From Bacteroidales bacterium (GTDB lineage Bacteria; Bacteroidota; Bacteroidia; Bacteroidales; UBA932), in contig JAFWPT010000149.1 of assembly GCA_017509375.1 (NCBI GenBank), positions 1-11,429 on the forward strand: a stretch of 11,429 nucleotides of DNA, read 5' to 3'. This document shows positions 1-7,921 of the stretch, in pieces. The translations under genes were made by a program, and so were the position numbers. Within the stretch, counting starts at the first letter, position 1, and every line of letters starts with the position of its first letter. The notes below the pieces were generated by a model. That model ran no database searches. It saw only the letters and a program-made list of their open reading frames with translations, and was not told the DNA's origin.

Positions 1-9
1 AGCGCTAGC

Positions 10-1320
10 TCAATTTTTGCAGAGCCTGCAGAGCAAGGTGGCCTGGGTACAATCCAGGACTTCCAACTCTACGAAATCCCCCGCACGATGCTCAGTATCG
101 GGCCACACGCACATTTTATTGGAACCGGTACGGCCGCAGAGTTCTGAGGGGTTGCGCTTGGAAGGCCCTTCCACGAGCACTTCAAAGCGCTTGCCTACAT
201 CCCTCCGGTTGCTATCCAGCGAAAGCTTGTTCTGCACAGCGATGATTTCCTCCAGGCGGCGGGTCTTCACATCCTGAGGCACATCGTCGGGATACTTTCT
301 TGCCGCCAGAGTGCCCGGGCGCTCGGAGTAATAGAACATATATGCCGCATCGAAGCCCACCTCCCGGAACAACGAGAGGGTATCTTCGTGATCTTTTTCC
401 GTTTCCGAACAGAAACCTGCGATCACATCGGTACTGATGGCGCAGTCGGGCATGTAGCGGCGTATGGCAGCCACCCGTTCCAGATACCACTCACGCGTAT
501 AGCGGCGGCGCATTTTTTCCAGTATCCGGTCTGACCCGGACTGCACTGGAAGATGTATGTGGTGACAAATGTTGGAATGTGAGGCCATCACCTCAAGCAC
601 TTCGTCCGAGATGTCCTGGGGATTGGATGTAGAGAAGCGCACCCGGAGGCCGGGGCAACTCTCGGCTACCAGCCTGAGCAACGAGGCGAAATTGCAGTCC
701 TCGTAATGATACGAGTCCACATTCTGTCCCAGAAGGGTAATCTCCTTGTACCCCCTGGACGCGCAGTCGCAAGCCTCGCGAACAATAGAATGGAAATCTC
801 TGCTGCGCTCGGCGCCCCGGGTGTAAGGGACTACGCAATAAGAACATACGTTGTTGCATCCACGCATGATGGAGATGAATGCGGAGACCCCGTTCTTGTC
901 CAGGCGCACCGGCACTATCTCGGCATAAGTCTCCTCCCTGGAGAGCTGGACGTTGATTTGCGGCATCCCCGGAGCCGCATTCTGCAGCAGCACCGGGAGA
1001 GACCGGTAAGCGTCGGGGCCGGCCACGATATCTACCTTGCCGCTTTCCAGCAGTTCTTCTTTCATCCTTTCGGCCATGCACCCAAGGATGCCTACCAGCA
1101 CCCCGGGCCTGGACTTTTTCTGAAGGTTGAACTGCTCGATACGGCCATGTATGCGCTGTTCCGCGTTATCCCGTACAGAGCAAGTGTTCGCCATTATGAC
1201 GTCGGCCTCTCCTATGTCCTCCGTGCGCTCATATCCGTGCGGCGCAAGCAGAGCGAACACCACTTCCGTATCGGCCACGTTCATCTGGCAGCCGTATGTC
1301 TCTATATAAAGCTTCTTCAT
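10..1320 (-). CDS. miaB: tRNA-2-methylthio-N6-dimethylallyladenosine synthase MiaB
   Basis: A 436-aa radical SAM methylthiotransferase. The family adds a methylthio group to i6A at position 37 of tRNAs reading UNN codons, in the cytoplasm. All three parts are visible. The N-terminal MTTase domain carries the three cluster cysteines C11 (YGCQMN), C47 (NTCSVRDNAEQ) and C81 (LGCMAER). The radical SAM core has C155, C159 and C162 in GCNNVCSYCVVPYTRG. A TRAM-like RNA-binding tail covers roughly residues 372-436. Length and the NTCSVRDNAEQ and VVPYTRG signatures fit MiaB better than its relatives MtaB and RimO. The gene ends with TGA nine bases from the window edge. Its ATG lies one base after the TAG of the upstream M23 peptidase gene, with no Shine-Dalgarno sequence, so it is most likely the third gene of an operon with the peptidase and the phosphosugar mutase. 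Confidence 0.97.
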   Translation of the reverse strand: MKKLYIETYGCQMNVADTEVVFALLAPHGYERTEDIGEADVIMANTCSVRDNAEQRIHGRIEQFNLQKKSRPGVLVGILGCMAERMKEELLESGKVDIVAGPDAYRSLPVLLQNAAPGMPQINVQLSREETYAEIVPVRLDKNGVSAFISIMRGCNNVCSYCVVPYTRGAERSRDFHSIVREACDCASRGYKEITLLGQNVDSYHYEDCNFASLLRLVAESCPGLRVRFSTSNPQDISDEVLEVMASHSNICHHIHLPVQSGSDRILEKMRRRYTREWYLERVAAIRRYMPDCAISTDVIAGFCSETEKDHEDTLSLFREVGFDAAYMFYYSERPGTLAARKYPDDVPQDVKTRRLEEIIAVQNKLSLDSNRRDVGKRFEVLVEGPSKRNPSELCGRTGSNKMCVWPDTEHRAGDFVELEVLDCTQATLLCRLCKN

Positions 1321-1321
1321 T

Positions 1322-2350
1322 CTATTTTACCCGTATCTTGCGCCCTATGCTGAGGACAGTGGTAGGCTTGAGGCCAGAGTTTATGCTGCAGATGTGCGAA
1401 ACTGTAGTTCCGTATTTCTTGGCGATGCCGGACAAAGTGTCGCCGGAACGGACGGTATGATATTTCATAGCTGCACGTTCCCTGGCAATGCGCTCTTCTT
1501 CCGCCTTTATCTGCTCCTCGCTCATATATATTTCTTCCTCCTCGTCAATAGACTGTGGCACATATTTGCTGTAGGGAGACAGATAACTGCGGCGCAATAC
1601 GAAAACATTCTTACGCAGCGTACCGGTCTCGAAGTCCACAATCCACTGCGGATCGAAGGCGTGTCCCCGGTACCGGGTCTCGAAATGGAGGTGCGGGCCG
1701 GTGGAACGGCCTGTAGAGCCGCCCAAACCTATCAGGTCGCCTGCATGAACCCATTGGCCAGCAGACACGTCTATACGGGAAAGATGCCCGTAGAAGGTTT
1801 CCAGCCCGTTCTCGTGACGCACAATGATGAGGTTTCCGTACCCCTTGTGCCGCTCTGCCAGTCTCACCCGGCCGTCGAACGCACAATAGACCGGGGTGCC
1901 CGTAGGATACGGTATGTCGCAACCTGTATGGGGACGGCCGTGCCTTATCCCGTACTTGGAGAAAACCTTTCCCCTGTGCGGGCAGACGAAGCGGCTTACA
2001 GAATCGATAAGGCAAAGCGTAGTACGGTAGCTGATGCTGTCAAATGGCTCCCTTGTATAAGGATTCACTACATGCTCGTTCCAATACCTTGTAAACTGTT
2101 CATCTTCAGCCAGGGCCTCGACGTTCTTGATAAGGTACCAGGTATTGTCGTCCTTCAGCACTATGCGTATGCGCCTGTCGCCTACATCTATAGTATCCAC
2201 CGGAGCTCCTATGCCCCTGGCGAACACGGTATATCTGTAATCGTCATCACCTGGCAAGGAAAGGCTGTCCGATGCAAAGGAAAGACTGTCCACCTGGGCA
2301 TAGGCGGACAGACTTATCAAGCATAGTATCAGTACACAGAGACGTTTCAT
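1322..2350 (-). CDS. Secreted M23-family metallopeptidase with C-terminal LysM domain
   Basis: A 342-aa exported peptidoglycan hydrolase candidate. Residues 1-18 form a signal peptide (MKRLCVLILCLISLSAYA, cleavage probably after AYA). Residues about 125-235 are a peptidase M23 (LytM/lysostaphin-type) domain. Zinc-ligand motifs are H141 and D145 in HTGCD and the HLH pair H220/H222 in GPHLHFETR, with H189 in YGHLS as a further active-site histidine, so the domain looks catalytically complete rather than an EnvC/NlpD-like degenerate activator. An acidic, probably helical linker (about 268-295) leads to a LysM domain (about 297-342, YHTVRSGDTLSGIAKKYG) that binds glycan strands. Expected role: cutting peptide cross-links in periplasmic peptidoglycan during growth or division. 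Its ATG overlaps the TGA of the mutase gene by one base (TGATG), and its TAG is one base before the miaB start, so all three genes are probably co-transcribed and translationally coupled. Confidence 0.93.
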   Translation of the reverse strand: MKRLCVLILCLISLSAYAQVDSLSFASDSLSLPGDDDYRYTVFARGIGAPVDTIDVGDRRIRIVLKDDNTWYLIKNVEALAEDEQFTRYWNEHVVNPYTREPFDSISYRTTLCLIDSVSRFVCPHRGKVFSKYGIRHGRPHTGCDIPYPTGTPVYCAFDGRVRLAERHKGYGNLIIVRHENGLETFYGHLSRIDVSAGQWVHAGDLIGLGGSTGRSTGPHLHFETRYRGHAFDPQWIVDFETGTLRKNVFVLRRSYLSPYSKYVPQSIDEEEEIYMSEEQIKAEEERIARERAAMKYHTVRSGDTLSGIAKKYGTTVSHICSINSGLKPTTVLSIGRKIRVK

Positions 2351-3717
2351 CAGGCCCTTGTCCCCCCGAAACGCTTCTCGATTATCTCCTGAACCTCAGC
2401 GATTTTGGCATGGAGGACTTCATCCGTAGTGGCTTCACAGATAAAACGGAGATAAGGCTCGGTGTTGGACGGACGGATGTTGAACCACCAGTCGGGATAC
2501 TCGGCGCGGTATCCGTCGAAGTCCATGAAAGCATCTGGCTTGCAAGCTGCGAAGAAATGGTCGCGAACTGCATCCATAGCGCCCTTTTTGTCTTCCACAC
2601 GGAAATTGATTTCTCCGGAGTTGCGGTAGCGGGTAAGCTTGTCTATCTCCCCGCTGAGAGAGCGTCCCTGCTTCTTCAGGGCCGACACTATACGCAGCAC
2701 GATGATGGATGCCAGCATGCCGCTGTCGGAGTAGAAGAAATCTTTGAAGTAATAGTGGCCGGCAAGCTCTCCACCCCACAGACCGTCGATTTCACGGAGT
2801 TTGGGTGCCGCGAAGGCACGGCCCACACGCCAGGTATGCATCTCTGCGCCATAGTCCGCCAGGAATTCACCTACAGCCTTGGAACTGCGGATTTCCTGAA
2901 GCACCCGGGGATTCTTCGCCCCTCTCTCATCGCAGAAATAATAAGCCATAAGGGCAATTATTAAATCCGGGGCCACAAAACGGGCCTTGTCGTCCACGAA
3001 CATCACCCTGTCCGCATCTCCGTCATAAATTACCCCCACGTCGGCGCCGGTCTTGCGGACCAACTCCTTAAGGGGCTCCACATTCTTGGGAATCAAGGGG
3101 TTGGGCTCATGGTTGGGGAAGCGGCCGTCCATCTCGTCAAAAATGAATGCGGCATCGTCGTCCTTGTAAATCTCCCTGGCGAAGAGGGTACTCATGCCGT
3201 TGGATAGGTCGAATGCGAGCTTGAGGTTGGAGTAATCCCCTTTAAACTTGCGCAAGAAAGCAAGATAGTCGGGCTTGATGTCAATCTCCCTGACAACGCC
3301 TTTCCTGGCTGCAGCGGGGGTGGGGCGGCCTTCGTCTATCCACTGCTTGATCTGTCCCAGGCCGGTATCCAGGCCCACGGGAAGGGCGTTTTCCCGGCTC
3401 ACCTTCATACCGTTGTACTCCGGTGGATTATGGCTGGCAGTAATCTGCACGGAAGCCTTGTAGCCATAATTGGCCGTGCCGAAATAGACGAGCGGGGTGC
3501 TGCTGTAGCCTATATCATCTACATCCGCCCCGGCATCGGTGATGCCTGCAATCAGGGCATCGTGGACCTCCTGCCCGGAAAGGCGGCAGTCGCGTCCGAC
3601 CAGGACTTTATCGGCCTTAAGAAGTTGAGGAAGGAAATAGCCTACCTTGTAAGCTGTCTCTTTGTCGAAATCCACGTTGTAGATTCCGCGTATGTCATAA
3701 GCGTGAAATGCTCCCAT
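2350..3717 (-). CDS. Phosphomannomutase/phosphoglucomutase (alpha-D-phosphohexomutase family)
   Basis: A 455-aa cytoplasmic enzyme that interconverts hexose 6-phosphate and hexose 1-phosphate, feeding sugar-nucleotide synthesis. All four family landmarks are present. They are the phosphoserine loop TASHNP (S95), the Mg-binding loop DGDADR (D232, D234, D236), the sugar-specificity loop GGELAGH (E317, H321) and the phosphate-binding loop RPSNTEP (R415-P421). The ELAGH loop resembles bifunctional PMM/PGM enzymes (GEMSGH in the Pseudomonas type), so both mannose and glucose phosphates are plausible substrates; specificity is inferred. The frame stays open 17 codons further upstream to 3768, but I chose the ATG at 3717. 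The protein family begins close to AYDIRG, and a Bacteroides-type promoter lies inside the extra segment, so a longer form would not be transcribed from it. It is the first gene of the operon with the M23 peptidase and miaB. Confidence 0.94.
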   Translation of the reverse strand: MGAFHAYDIRGIYNVDFDKETAYKVGYFLPQLLKADKVLVGRDCRLSGQEVHDALIAGITDAGADVDDIGYSSTPLVYFGTANYGYKASVQITASHNPPEYNGMKVSRENALPVGLDTGLGQIKQWIDEGRPTPAAARKGVVREIDIKPDYLAFLRKFKGDYSNLKLAFDLSNGMSTLFAREIYKDDDAAFIFDEMDGRFPNHEPNPLIPKNVEPLKELVRKTGADVGVIYDGDADRVMFVDDKARFVAPDLIIALMAYYFCDERGAKNPRVLQEIRSSKAVGEFLADYGAEMHTWRVGRAFAAPKLREIDGLWGGELAGHYYFKDFFYSDSGMLASIIVLRIVSALKKQGRSLSGEIDKLTRYRNSGEINFRVEDKKGAMDAVRDHFFAACKPDAFMDFDGYRAEYPDWWFNIRPSNTEPYLRFICEATTDEVLHAKIAEVQEIIEKRFGGTRA

Positions 3718-3736
3718 AATAGTTTTAGTATTTTGC

Positions 3737-3769
3737 CAAAGATAGTGAAAATCTCCGACAAAACACAAA
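3737..3769 (-). promoter_or_regulatory. Bacteroides-type sigma-ABfr promoter for the mutase-M23-miaB operon
   Basis: On the minus strand a -33 box TTTG (3769-3766) is separated by 21 nt from a perfect -7 box TATCTTTG (3744-3737), which matches the Bacteroidetes consensus TTTG-N19-21-TAnnTTTG. Transcription would start near 3730, leaving a short leader of about 10-15 nt before the mutase ATG at 3717. The leader is A-rich and has no Shine-Dalgarno sequence, as is usual in this phylum. The upstream box overlaps the T-rich tail of the preceding gene's predicted terminator. Confidence 0.75.
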
Positions 3770-3793
3770 AACCCAAGAGCTACAGATTCTTGG
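3759..3793 (-). terminator. Predicted intrinsic terminator at the end of the GLUG-GDPD gene
   Basis: On the minus strand a 6-bp stem CCAAGA (3793-3788) pairs with TCTTGG (3778-3773) around a 9-nt loop that contains the TAG stop of the GDPD reading frame. It is followed by the T-rich run GTTTTTGTGTTTTG (3772-3759). The stem is short and only moderately GC-rich, so efficiency is uncertain. Position and orientation are right for ending the lipoprotein transcript before the housekeeping operon promoter. Confidence 0.5.
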
Positions 3794-5147
3794 TCTTGTT
3801 GATAAGCCAGGAAGGATAGTTCGTGGTGATGCTGCGCAGATACTGGTACTCATTCAGATACAAAGCCACGTTGGCATCTGTATATACCGCACTGCTGTTG
3901 CCCGACTGCTTGTCCAGATGGAACACGCTGAGCTGCAGCCCGGCGTTCTTGAATTCCATAATAGTCCTGTATCCGGTGCCCTTGTCTTCGGAACCGCTGA
4001 CACCAAGCGAGAAATGGTCGCGGGTACAAAGATTCGCCCAATTCGTATATCCCTTGTTCTTGAAGGTATTGGCGGAGATATTGCCCTTCATCCAACCGCA
4101 GGGGATACCGGCGTTCTTCATAGGCGTAGCTATCCTCTGCATCACTTGTTCGTAACTGGTGCAGATGAATTCCACGAAATTCTTGGCGCCCTTTTCTTCT
4201 ATTATTTCCAGTGCTCTCAAAGCCGCTTTCGCAGGATAATCGTAATTCTCTTCCGGCTCGGTAATCATCTTGATATCAAGCCACAGCTTTGTCTTGCTCC
4301 CGGACTCCATGACTATATCCAGATACTCTCCGAGGGTGGGAATGCGCTCGTAATTCTTAAGCCTGGCGGCGTTTATAATTTGCGTGGACGTAGCCTCCCA
4401 GGGATGGAAACCGTTCACCTTGTCATTGCTGTCGGCATGGGCAACTATAACCTCGTTGTCTGAAGTCCAATAGATGTCACATTCGGAAGCATAGCAACCG
4501 AGGCCCATGGCATAGCGGAGGGAGGCTCGCGAGTTGTCCGGATACCCGCATTCAGTGGCGCCGCCGCGATGTGCCACTACCTTGTTCCCGGGATCCAGAG
4601 GAGCCAGCAATTCTTCCGTAACCAGGCCTTCCTGACTGGAATGGGGACGCACTATGAGGGTTATGGTACCGCTCGACTGCGCCGAAGCCCAGATCTGTGT
4701 GTCGGACGCCGCAGCATAAGCAGTCCCGTTCACCGTCAGGGCATCACAGACTACCGCTTTGAAATTACGCGAGTTAACACCGGCTACAGCTCCGGCGACA
4801 GCAGCCTGTACCGAGCCGTAATTGCAGTTCCCTTCCAAAGAAGAGTCCAAGTCCAGGTTACCGAAAAGGCCGCCTGCGCCGCAATAGCCGGCAGTGCCGG
4901 AAAGCAGGCTTACCTGCCCGTAGTTGATGTTCTCTTTGATGTAAGAACCTGAAGCGGCACCGCTGCTTTGCCCGAAAATACCTCCGGCATAGGCATAAGG
5001 CGAGGAGGAATGGATATTCTCCATAGTTACCGATCCCCTGTTGATATTGCCCTTAATTGCAATGTCGGTGTAGGGCATGTCCACGATGCCTCCAGCGGCA
5101 CATCTGTGATAATTAGTATTGCCGACTGTGTTCACGCGCATATTCAC
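3780..5147 (-). CDS. C-terminal part: last GLUG repeats and glycerophosphodiester phosphodiesterase domain (stranded)
   Basis: A 455-codon open segment after the second stop, in the same frame as the upstream lipoprotein. The listed start is a GTG; an ATG follows at 5141. Neither has a ribosome binding site, so independent translation is doubtful. Residues 1-165 hold the last GLUG repeats and the conserved cap (AGAVAGVN, CDALTVNG). Residues about 188-450 are a GDPD (PI-PLC-like TIM barrel) domain, which hydrolyses glycerophosphodiesters to glycerol 3-phosphate and an alcohol. Motifs seen are VAHRGG (H193, R194), PDNSRASL in place of the usual PENT, SECDIYWTSDNEVIVAHAD (E222, D224, H237), IPTLGEYLD and LWLDIK (D291, K293). 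The catalytic set looks complete, which argues that the enzyme was functional until recently. There is no signal peptide in this segment; export would depend on fusion to the upstream lipoprotein. Confidence 0.7.
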   Translation of the reverse strand: MNMRVNTVGNTNYHRCAAGGIVDMPYTDIAIKGNINRGSVTMENIHSSSPYAYAGGIFGQSSGAASGSYIKENINYGQVSLLSGTAGYCGAGGLFGNLDLDSSLEGNCNYGSVQAAVAGAVAGVNSRNFKAVVCDALTVNGTAYAAASDTQIWASAQSSGTITLIVRPHSSQEGLVTEELLAPLDPGNKVVAHRGGATECGYPDNSRASLRYAMGLGCYASECDIYWTSDNEVIVAHADSNDKVNGFHPWEATSTQIINAARLKNYERIPTLGEYLDIVMESGSKTKLWLDIKMITEPEENYDYPAKAALRALEIIEEKGAKNFVEFICTSYEQVMQRIATPMKNAGIPCGWMKGNISANTFKNKGYTNWANLCTRDHFSLGVSGSEDKGTGYRTIMEFKNAGLQLSVFHLDKQSGNSSAVYTDANVALYLNEYQYLRSITTNYPSWLINKTKNL

Positions 5148-5306
5148 GTTTCCGGTGTTAAGGCAGCCGACAATCTCTCTTGTGCCGGTGGTACCTTAGG
5201 TGAAGCCGGCGATTCCTCCCGCACTCTCCCAGGTAGATACGACGGAAGCTGAATTATCCAGCGTAAGCTCTCCGGTGTTGGTACAATTGCTCATAGCGCT
5301 GCTGTT

Positions 5307-7220
5307 CTAGGTACCGACTACCCCGCCCACACGGTTCACATTGGGCTTGTTGGCGCTGACGGAGCCCTCGTTCCTGCAGGAACTGAGCTGGCACCCGTGG
5401 TAAGTGTGGGCTGTGACTCCGCCTATTGCCAAATACCCGGCGGTGGCGTTCGGATTCGAGAACGAGACCGCCCCCTTGTTCTGGCAGTCGCTCACATTGT
5501 AATAGTCAGTATATCCGCTGACACCGCCGACACGCATAACCTTGCCGTTTCCTTTTGCAGACACGGAGGCTTCGTTCGTGCACCCGGATACAGTGCCGAA
5601 GGCGGAAGAAGAGCCCAAGGCGTATCCGAGCACCCCCGCCACCGAGGTATCAGCCGATATGGTGGAGGCGTTCTGGGAGACGGGACCGTAGTTGTTGCAG
5701 CCGGTGACAGTACTGCCGCAGGAGTCGCTGCCGACAACCCCGCCGACTGCACTGACACCAGGATTGACGGTACTCACATCTCCGTAGTTGCAGCAATCCG
5801 AGACCGTAGATTTTATGTCCAGGATACCGGCCACGCCGCCGAGTACGCTGGACACTGCAGTCGCGTCCGACGCCCCTGCCTGCCCGGTTACCGCAGCCAG
5901 GTTCTTGACGGCGCCATGATTGACGCAGGACGACAGGGAACCGCTGCTGTTCCAACTGCCTACTATACCGCCTATCCTGGTCTTGGACACGGCGTCCGAA
6001 GCCACTTCAACTGCGGCGAAATTCTCTATGTCAGTTAAGGAACTGCTTCCGGATGCCTTGGCTACTACTCCGGCGTAATACCAAGTATAGTTGTTGGCGG
6101 ATGCAGAATGCCGTATGACGCTGCTGCCGTCGTACGAGACTCCGTCGGAAGAGCCTACTATGAGGTCCTTCACGACAGCTGAGCCTTTCAGTTCGCGCAG
6201 GAAGCCTGCATAGCTGCTGGATGACACGTTCAAATTGTACAGCTTGAAGCCTTGGCCGTCGAACACACCTGAGAAGTTACGGGGCGTCCAGGAATCCATC
6301 TCCATGTCGATGTCGGCCCCCAGCTTGACCGAATCGTTGCTATCTTCAGGGTCCCGCGACGCATTCCACTCGAAAAGCTGCTGCTTAGTGTAGATTATGC
6401 GTTCCCAAGTCAGTGCGCCTTCCACTTCTCCGGCATTCTTGCTCTTACGGCGGGTAAACACTTGGGCGGCGGAAGCCACGCGGGTACCGGTAAGGCCTCC
6501 GCTACGTACGACACTAAGCGAAAAACCGCCAGCCGGAGTAGTACCGGGCAGCAAAGCGGCGAAATACACCCCGGGGGTGAAATACTCCCCTTCCGGACTA
6601 AGCACAATTACGTCGGAACCGTCCACGACGGTTACCAGGGATCCGTCGGCATCCACTTTGGCAGTTCCGGCAATGGAACTGCCGCAGAGACGTATCTGCT
6701 GTACATCAGTAGATGTAATCTCCAGGCGCAGCAGGGCTGTTACCTGCTTGAAGAATAATGCTCCGTCAGCCTCCCTGGACACGCATACCAGAGCCGCGGG
6801 ATCGGCGCAGGTACCAGCCCGTACAGTCTGGGCGGAGGGCACGCAGACCGTCAGGTTCCCCGACTCCAAGCCAAGCCCGGCAGAAGCCGGATACACGGCA
6901 TGGAACACAGAGGAACCAGACGCTACGCTGCCGGAGAATGTGGCAGTGCTGCCACCGTTTTCTCCATCGGGTATTGTAAAAATACTTTTTGAAGAGCCAT
7001 CAAAGACCGCAATCTCGTCATTGTCTTCCCATAACATCGATGGGAAATCAAGCAAAGCCTTGGTGTCGGAGTTTTGGAGACAGGCATTGAAAATCACCTG
7101 CATATCCTCTTTTCCGTAGGGAACGACATCCTCCAGCTCCTTCCCTACATTGCATGAATGTGCCGCCAGCATCACCGCCGCCAGCATCACGCTTTCTTTG
7201 ATGACTCTTCTGAAAATCAT
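5307..7220 (-). CDS. N-terminal part of the GLUG-GDPD protein: lipoprotein, fimbrillin-like region, GLUG repeats
   Basis: This 637-aa segment is what normal translation would make. Residues 1-23 are a lipoprotein signal (MIFRRVIKES start, hydrophobic core, relaxed lipobox AAHSC with the lipidated Cys at 23). Residues about 40-265 resemble the fimbrillin-like (Mfa_like_1) fold of Bacteroidales surface proteins, with landmarks TKALL, WEDNDEIAVFDG, ATFSG and VPSAQTV. Residues about 278-400 hold the module that commonly precedes GLUG arrays (LGADIDM, SWTPRNFSGVFDGQGFKLYNL). From about 412 onward there are six GLUG-type repeats and the start of a seventh, each with a GG-hydrophobic-x-G turn and an xxCxNxG motif (SSCVNHG, SDCCNYG, TGCNNYG, SDCQNKG, SSCRNEG). 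The product should sit in the outer membrane, probably facing outward. Its ligand is unknown. It is cut short in mid-repeat at the TAG, so a truncated solenoid would lack the C-terminal cap seen in its paralogs. Confidence 0.75.
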   Translation of the reverse strand: MIFRRVIKESVMLAAVMLAAHSCNVGKELEDVVPYGKEDMQVIFNACLQNSDTKALLDFPSMLWEDNDEIAVFDGSSKSIFTIPDGENGGSTATFSGSVASGSSVFHAVYPASAGLGLESGNLTVCVPSAQTVRAGTCADPAALVCVSREADGALFFKQVTALLRLEITSTDVQQIRLCGSSIAGTAKVDADGSLVTVVDGSDVIVLSPEGEYFTPGVYFAALLPGTTPAGGFSLSVVRSGGLTGTRVASAAQVFTRRKSKNAGEVEGALTWERIIYTKQQLFEWNASRDPEDSNDSVKLGADIDMEMDSWTPRNFSGVFDGQGFKLYNLNVSSSSYAGFLRELKGSAVVKDLIVGSSDGVSYDGSSVIRHSASANNYTWYYAGVVAKASGSSSLTDIENFAAVEVASDAVSKTRIGGIVGSWNSSGSLSSCVNHGAVKNLAAVTGQAGASDATAVSSVLGGVAGILDIKSTVSDCCNYGDVSTVNPGVSAVGGVVGSDSCGSTVTGCNNYGPVSQNASTISADTSVAGVLGYALGSSSAFGTVSGCTNEASVSAKGNGKVMRVGGVSGYTDYYNVSDCQNKGAVSFSNPNATAGYLAIGGVTAHTYHGCQLSSCRNEGSVSANKPNVNRVGGVVGT

Positions 7221-7225
7221 ATCAA

Positions 7226-7921
7226 CTATTCGCTATCGCTATGAGCAACATAAGTCGGAGCAATGGTACCGGTATTCGACGGGCAGAGCCATGTGGCCTC
7301 ATCTGCCGCAGACACCTTCGTGACACCATTTACCTTTACAGCATCGCAGATGGTGGCGGTGATAGCCGTGGTATTGACACCGGCCACTGCACCGGCATTA
7401 GTTCCGGTCACACTGCAGAATACGCTTCCGGTGATATTTGTCGCTTTCCCGGCATTGCCTAACAAACCACCGGCTGCTGAATAGCTGGCATTACCGGTAT
7501 TGTTGGTTACTTCACCATAGCTTTTATTGTCTGCTATTGTAGAAACATTACCTGCAGAATTATCCTGCCCGACGATTCCGCCGACATAGCAATACGGCTT
7601 ACTGGCGTGAGTATTTATGCCGCTGACAGTGCCTTTATTGACATTGCCGGAAACATTGAAAGCAGTATAAGGCATTCCAACAATACCGCCCACGCAGCAG
7701 CGGGCATTGTCGGTATTTACTATCATTGAAATGTCTCCTGTGTTCTCATTGTTGACCAAGTCTTTTGATGTATTACTACTACCCTCGGCAAATCCCACGA
7801 TTCCGCCCACAGACTGCCAGTTCGTTAATTCTGCGCTGACTTCAAGAGAAACGGCACCTGAATTGGTGCAACCGGACAGGGAACTGTTGTTCAGGGTTCC
7901 TACAATGCCGCCTATCCTGTT
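7226..7921 (-). repeat. Copy 1 of a tandem paralogous segment (C-terminal GLUG cap)
   Basis: This segment encodes NRIGGIVG through the stop of the 999-aa lipoprotein and matches 10418-11104 at both DNA and protein level. The 20-mer at 7241-7260 is identical to 10433-10452, an offset of 3192 nt. The match covers the last five to six repeats and the cap, so the two genes probably arose by tandem duplication and are substrates for recombination. Confidence 0.75.

Larger units (their letters stand above)
3780..7220 (-). pseudogene. GLUG-repeat lipoprotein fused to GDPD, interrupted by two in-frame stops
   Basis: One reading frame of 1147 codons runs from ATG 7220 to TAG 3780-3782 and is broken only at codon 638 (TAG, 5307-5309) and codon 675 (TAA, 5196-5198). 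No frameshift is needed. The stretch between the stops and beyond keeps the GLUG pattern (for example SNCTNTGELTL and VGCLNTGNVNM). Aligned with the neighbouring paralogs, the first stop replaces a Leu codon (CTG in both) and the second a Glu codon (GAG and GAA). If the stops are real, translation yields a 637-aa lipoprotein without the enzyme, and the rest has no signal peptide, so the GDPD would be stranded. Recent nonsense mutation is the simplest reading; assembly error or readthrough cannot be excluded. The start is 5 nt after the upstream gene's TAG, suggesting coupling. Confidence 0.8.

Noticed and set aside
706..1353. Plus-strand open frame (215 codons) opposite miaB
   Set aside because: It is antisense to the conserved radical SAM core of miaB, has no family resemblance and no promoter or ribosome binding site.
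1394..2326. Long plus-strand open frame (310 codons) opposite the M23 peptidase gene
   Set aside because: It mirrors the high-GC M23 gene, shows no recognisable domain or low-complexity-free coding pattern, and the minus strand has clear catalytic motifs over the same bases.
3718..3768. Longer N-terminus for the phosphosugar mutase starting at 3768
   Set aside because: The extra 17 residues are unlike the family start and contain the promoter -7 box, so the ATG at 3717 is preferred.
5196..5309. Reassigned or recoded stop codons (TAG/TAA read as amino acids)
   Set aside because: TAG ends the M23 gene, the 999-aa lipoprotein and the GDPD frame, and TAA ends the small ORF and the window-edge GLUG gene, all at natural protein ends; both codons clearly act as stops here.
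7241..7462. Plus-strand frame whose product starts MSNISRSNGT, with a twin at 10433-10669
   Set aside because: The apparent conservation between the two comes only from the duplicated minus-strand GLUG gene ends that they oppose.
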